A stretch of 64,000 bases of DNA from Lachnospiraceae bacterium (GTDB lineage: Bacteria; Bacillota; Clostridia; Lachnospirales; Lachnospiraceae): the NCBI GenBank assembly GCA_910576335.1, contig CAJTIU010000013.1, positions 1 through 64,000 of the forward strand. The letters run 5' to 3'. Made by a program: the position numbers and the translations under genes. The notes below the pieces were generated by a model, which ran no database searches, was not told the DNA's origin, and saw only the letters and a list, made by a program, of their open reading frames with translations. Shown one piece after another: positions 60,105 to 64,000 of this stretch (the first letter of the stretch is position 1; every line of letters begins with the position of its first letter).

Positions 60105-60764
60105 ATGAGATATAAAGCAATTATTTTTGATCTGGACGGAGTGATCTGCCATACAGACCAGTACCATTATATGGCGTGGAAGCGTGTGGCAGATGACCTG
60201 GGGATCTATTTTGACGAGACGATTAATAACCGTCTGCGCGGAGTAAGCCGTATGGAGAGCTTTGAGATTATTCTGGAGCGGTATGACGGCAAAATGAGTG
60301 AGGAGGACAAGATACGATATACAGCAGAGAAGAATGAAGTATATAAGACCCTCCTAAAGAACATGAGCCCGGCAGATCTGGACGGAGAAATAAAGGAAAC
60401 ACTGGATGCGCTGCGGGAAAAAGCGATTAAGCTGGCAATCGGCTCTTCCAGTAAAAATGCAAAATTCATCTTAGGGCAGTTAGGGTTAGGGGAGTACTTT
60501 GATGCAGTTTCCGATGGAAATAATATTACGAGATCTAAGCCAGATCCAGAGGTTTTTGTAAAGGCGGCACAATATGTAGGTGAGAGGCCTGAACACTGTC
60601 TTGTAGTAGAGGATGCGGAAGCAGGCCTGGAGGCAGCAATTGCCGGCGGCATGGATTGTGCCGCCGTGGGAGATGCAGTTTCCTGTGGGCTTGCGACATG
60701 GAATCTGAATACATTTTCAGATCTGAAAAGTGTTGCTATGGGTGGCCTCCCAGACCGCGAATAG
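60105..60764 (+). CDS. pgmB: Beta-phosphoglucomutase
   Basis: 219 residues. HAD superfamily: FDLDGVICHTDQYHYMAWKR with Asp9 and Asp11, cap domain with RLRGVSRMESFEIIL, IGSSSKNAKFILGQLGL (Ser/Thr motif) and SKPDPEVFVKAA, EDAEAGLEAA. It converts beta-glucose 1-phosphate from the GH65 enzyme to glucose 6-phosphate for glycolysis. Seven bases after the EamA gene. Confidence 0.94.
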   Translation: MRYKAIIFDLDGVICHTDQYHYMAWKRVADDLGIYFDETINNRLRGVSRMESFEIILERYDGKMSEEDKIRYTAEKNEVYKTLLKNMSPADLDGEIKETLDALREKAIKLAIGSSSKNAKFILGQLGLGEYFDAVSDGNNITRSKPDPEVFVKAAQYVGERPEHCLVVEDAEAGLEAAIAGGMDCAAVGDAVSCGLATWNLNTFSDLKSVAMGGLPDRE

Positions 60765-60770
60765 CAGCAC

Positions 60771-61066
60771 ATGCCGCCCTGAATTACAATGAGCGGCCAT
60801 TACTATTCACGGGTCAGGAATGCGCGTAAGCCGCGCATTCCGTGAGAACATGATGCAGGAGTGAGGGGCGGTTTTTGCGTAGCAAAACTCGGAATGCCGC
60901 CCCGAATTACTATGAGCGGCCATTACTATTCACGGGTCAGGAATGCGCGTAAGCCGCGCATTCCGTGAGAACATGATGCAGGAGTGAGGGGCGGATTTTG
61001 CGCAGCAAAACTCGGAATGCCGCCCCGAATTACTATGAGCGGCCGTCTAGGCCGCGAATAGTAACT
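60771..61066. repeat. 123-bp tandem repeat, 2.4 copies, with nested hairpins
   Basis: ATGCCGCCC(T/C)GAATTAC starts at 60771, 60894 and 61017, a period of 123. Each full unit contains GGAATGCGCG...CGCGCATTCC (hairpin) and GTGAGGGGCGG...TTTTGCG with AGCAAAACTCGG. The two full copies differ by only a few bases. A single reverse-oriented, more diverged copy lies at about 27286-27360. Confidence 0.88.
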
Positions 61067-61094
61067 TACTGTACTTGCAGAGTGTGGGTATAAT
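61066..61094 (+). promoter_or_regulatory. Promoter of the LacI regulator gene
   Basis: TTACTG (61066-61071) and TATAAT (61089-61094) with a 17-base spacer, 79 bases upstream of the start codon. Confidence 0.55.
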
Positions 61095-61154
61095 ATGTTA
61101 AAATTTACTTTGTAAAAAACAGAGGTAATTCTGGTTACAGTACAGAGTAAATAA

Positions 61155-62168
<1,014 letters not shown>

Positions 62169-62225
62169 TTCCTCCCGGTCCGTGAATAGTAATGAAAAAT
62201 AAGAAGACAGATAGGATGACAGGGT

Positions 62226-63236
62226 ATGAATGAGAGATTTTTAGAATGTATATTAAATGAGGTTTCCGTATCTGGCTGTGAGGAGCCGGTACAGGAGACT
62301 GTAAAAGAATATATGAAGGAATATGCGGATGAGATACGCGAGGATGAGATGGGAGATGTTGTCTGCGTGCTGAATCCGGACAGCAGCCGGAGAATTATGC
62401 TGTCGGCGCATGCAGATGAGATTGGCACAGTGGTCTCGAACGTGACCGGGAACGGACGTCTCCAGCTGGTAAGCCGTGGGGGAATTATCCCGTTTACCTA
62501 TCCGGGACAGCAGATTAAGGTACAGACAAAGACCGGGTGTGTCTACGGAGTGATTGAAGCGGCACGGGAAACGTTTGACCAGAAGGAGCTTAAAGCAAAG
62601 GATTTCCTGGCAGATATAGGTGCAGGAACAAGAGAGGAGGCTCTTACGCAGGTGTCTCTGGGAGATGCAGTTGTACTGGATACCCATATACGCAGGATGA
62701 TGAACGGAAGATTTACAGCCCGCGCCTTAGATGACAGACTTGGCGTGTTTATTATAATGGAGGCATTGCGAAGAGCAAAGGAAAAGGGATGTACAACAGG
62801 AGTATATGCCGCATCTACGGTGGGTGAGGAGACAACCAAAAACGGGGCTTACTGGTCCAGCCAGCGGATCAGACCGGATCTTGCCATTGTTGTTGATGTG
62901 ACCTACTGTAGTGATTACAGTGGAAGAGAAAAGGCGGAGGAAGGAACCGTGGAGCTTGGAAAGGGGCCGGTTCTCTGCAGCGCCCCCATCATTATGAAGA
63001 AACTGAACGAGAAGATGGAAGCCTGTGCTGCCAATATACAGATACCAGTTCAGAGGGAGACCTCAGACGGCTTTACTCATACCGATGGAGATACGATTCA
63101 TTTCTCCGGACAGGGTGTTCCGGTGGTGTCAGTGTCCATTCCCCTTAGATATATGCACACGCCTGCAGAGGTGGCGGATATAAAGGATGTGGAAGGGTGC
63201 ATTGAACTGATCGCAGAATTCTTATGCCAGGAGTAG
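62226..63236 (+). CDS. M42 family metallopeptidase (glutamyl aminopeptidase-like)
   Basis: 336 residues. Metal ligands: His in MLSAHADEIG, Asp in RALDDRLG, Glu in STVGEETTKNGA, Asp in VDVTYCSD and His near the C terminus (LRYMHTPAEV). A PDZ-like insertion domain sits at about 85-170. Such tetrahedral aminopeptidases trim peptides in the cytoplasm. No operon partner is visible. The ribosome binding site is weak. Confidence 0.9.
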   Translation: MNERFLECILNEVSVSGCEEPVQETVKEYMKEYADEIREDEMGDVVCVLNPDSSRRIMLSAHADEIGTVVSNVTGNGRLQLVSRGGIIPFTYPGQQIKVQTKTGCVYGVIEAARETFDQKELKAKDFLADIGAGTREEALTQVSLGDAVVLDTHIRRMMNGRFTARALDDRLGVFIIMEALRRAKEKGCTTGVYAASTVGEETTKNGAYWSSQRIRPDLAIVVDVTYCSDYSGREKAEEGTVELGKGPVLCSAPIIMKKLNEKMEACAANIQIPVQRETSDGFTHTDGDTIHFSGQGVPVVSVSIPLRYMHTPAEVADIKDVEGCIELIAEFLCQE

Positions 63237-63376
63237 TCAAGAATATGGAGAGTTCTCGGATGGTTCATTACAGGGTGCACAATCTTTTTGAAAATTTAGG
63301 AAAAAGTTGTGGCAGTATTTCCCTTTCTTTGGAAATTAAAGTATGCTAATATGTTCACAACAAAGGAGGGATTCAT

Positions 63377-63607
63377 ATGAGCAGCAAAACAATCGCGTTT
63401 TCAAATCCTGATGATGTAATGAATTTTGTCAAGACAGTTGAAAAGTATCCTTACGATATGGATGTAAGGAGAGGAAAGTGCATCGCGGATGCTAAATCAC
63501 TGTTAGGACTTCTCAATCTTGGCTGTAACAGGCGGATTGAACTAAACGTATACGAAGAAGAATGTCAGGATTTATTTCAGAACATTGAACAATATGTAGT
63601 AGCGTAA
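63377..63607 (+). CDS. HPr-like protein lacking the active-site histidine (Crh-like)
   Basis: 76 residues. The region DVRRGKCIADAKSLLGLLNLG matches the HPr segment around regulatory Ser46 (KSLLGLLNLG), and the sheet plus last helix match the PTS HPr fold. The phosphorylated His15 loop (normally ARPAA) is not present; the corresponding segment is FVKTVEKYPYDMDV. It cannot be the phosphocarrier. Like Crh of Bacillus it may act in carbon regulation via the serine, or it may do something unrelated. AAAGGAGGGATTCAT precedes the start. Confidence 0.8.
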   Translation: MSSKTIAFSNPDDVMNFVKTVEKYPYDMDVRRGKCIADAKSLLGLLNLGCNRRIELNVYEEECQDLFQNIEQYVVA

Positions 63608-63720
63608 CCCGGAGATTTTAGCAACCTGAAAATGAACGTAACTCGTTAACCAGTGAAACCCGAAATGAAACCAACAGGTAACTGTGAAAGAACAGTTGCA
63701 CAATTTAATAAGTGAAAAGA

Positions 63721-63768
63721 AAAAGCTCCCCTGTAAGTCTGTTTTTAGACAAAGGAGGGCTTTTGTTA
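63721..63768 (+). terminator. Probable terminator after the HPr-like gene
   Basis: AAGCTCCCCTGT and a complementary AAAGGAGGGCTT, with an inner GTCT/AGAC, are followed by TTTTGTT. Confidence 0.5.
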
Positions 63769-63772
63769 TACT

Positions 63773-63856
63773 GCGCAAAACCGCATAAGGAAGTATGCCG
63801 CTTTGCGGCTGCGGATTTTGCGATACTCACGGCAGATTTCATCGGCCGTGAGCATA
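63773..63856. repeat. Dispersed hairpin repeat, GCCGCATAAGGAAGTATGCCGC family, copy 2
   Basis: CCGCATAAGGAAGTATGCCG and later TTTGCGATACTCACGGCAGA match the block at 37167-37252. The right part forms a hairpin (CTCACGGC with GCCGTGAG). Confidence 0.8.
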
Positions 63857-63920
63857 TTATTACAGGTCAGATTCATGCGGAAAACGCTGAAATTGAAATT
63901 ACAGGTTGTGGAAATAAAAC

Positions 63921-63949
63921 TTGTTTACGGAAACGAACCGGCGTATAAT
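63921..63949 (+). promoter_or_regulatory. Promoter of the gene running off the window end
   Basis: TTGTTT (63921-63926) and TATAAT (63944-63949), spacer 17. AAGGAGATGACAGTC before the ATG at 63974 is its ribosome binding site. Confidence 0.7.
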
Positions 63950-63973
63950 GTGTACGGTAAGGAGATGACAGTC

Positions 63974-64000
63974 ATGAAACAAAAGACGGAAATAAACAGG
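63974..64000 (+). CDS. Start of a gene continuing beyond the window
   Basis: Nine codons (MKQKTEINR) after a strong AAGGAG ribosome binding site and a near-consensus promoter. Too short to identify; it could be another LacI-type regulator or a unrelated cytoplasmic protein. Confidence 0.6.

Larger units (their letters stand above)
63608..63973. other. Intergenic stretch with terminator, dispersed repeat and promoter
   Basis: 366 bases. Contains a hairpin region (63721-63768), the repeat at 63773-63856 and the promoter at 63921-63949. The open frame at 63712-63948 runs through these and is not called. Confidence 0.6.

Noticed and set aside
60771-61066. The 123-bp repeats as a CRISPR array
   Set aside because: Units are directly contiguous without unique spacers and are far longer than CRISPR repeats; no cas genes are present.
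63712-63948. 78-codon frame near the window end
   Set aside because: It crosses a hairpin, a dispersed repeat and the next promoter; no ribosome binding site.

Overview
The window looks like a chromosome segment of a spore-forming, anaerobic gut Clostridium relative, most likely Lachnospiraceae. The evidence is an intact SpoIIID regulator, an oxygen-sensitive double-cubane reductase with its activase, a membrane pyrophosphatase of the potassium-dependent type, an ECF module joined to truA, carbohydrate ABC loci without their own ATPase, and large serine recombinases typical of clostridial integrative elements. I cannot name the species from sequence alone.

Layout. 1-8280 is the right part of an integrative element: the end of an ABC permease, a receiver-less winged-helix regulator, a sigma-70-like factor, a small conserved protein and three consecutive large serine recombinases. 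It ends inside a tyrosine integrase gene (8281-9050, minus), which is broken, frameshifted and itself abuts the last codons of a GH42 beta-galactosidase. A 160-bp palindromic repeat follows. 9728-16735 holds a UvrD-type helicase with zinc ribbons, a YitT-family membrane protein, an asparagine-synthase-like enzyme lacking its glutaminase cysteine, and, convergent to it, an amino-acid ABC transporter (ATPase, permease, lipoprotein 15237-17651). 17837-21253 is ecfA1-ecfA2-ecfT-truA. 21231-25009 is a redox/sulfur cluster: class V aminotransferase (cysteine desulfurase-like), double-cubane reductase, DUF3343 protein and activase. hppA follows (25185-27167).

27479-38316 is a polysaccharide locus: a 1644-residue secreted PL8-type lyase, a three-gene sugar ABC transporter, a GH130 phosphorylase and a LacI regulator. 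38366-49589 is an accessory region built by duplication: three intact DUF1703-type ATPase/nuclease-fold genes sharing one conserved promoter, several tail fragments of the same gene, a truncated MNT/HEPN pair, a decayed and an intact spoIIID, a SEC-C protein, a P-loop kinase, and a two-gene unit made of a TNSSSSSF-motif protein and a radical-SAM/SPASM-like enzyme with unusual cysteine spacing. 50635-62168 is a second sugar locus: ABC transporter, GH2 beta-galactosidase, GH65 phosphorylase, EamA transporter, beta-phosphoglucomutase and LacI regulator. The window closes with an M42 peptidase, an HPr-like protein lacking the active histidine, and the first codons of another gene.

Dispersed palindromic repeats are unusually common. 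One family (GGGACGGGGCATTTTT plus its complement) lies at gene ends and even encodes the last residues of two convergent proteins. Another forms 123-bp tandem copies, and a third forms 56-bp tandem copies before the beta-galactosidase gene. The most promising candidate for an undescribed system is the TNSSSSSF protein plus radical-SAM-like pair at 42430-43892.
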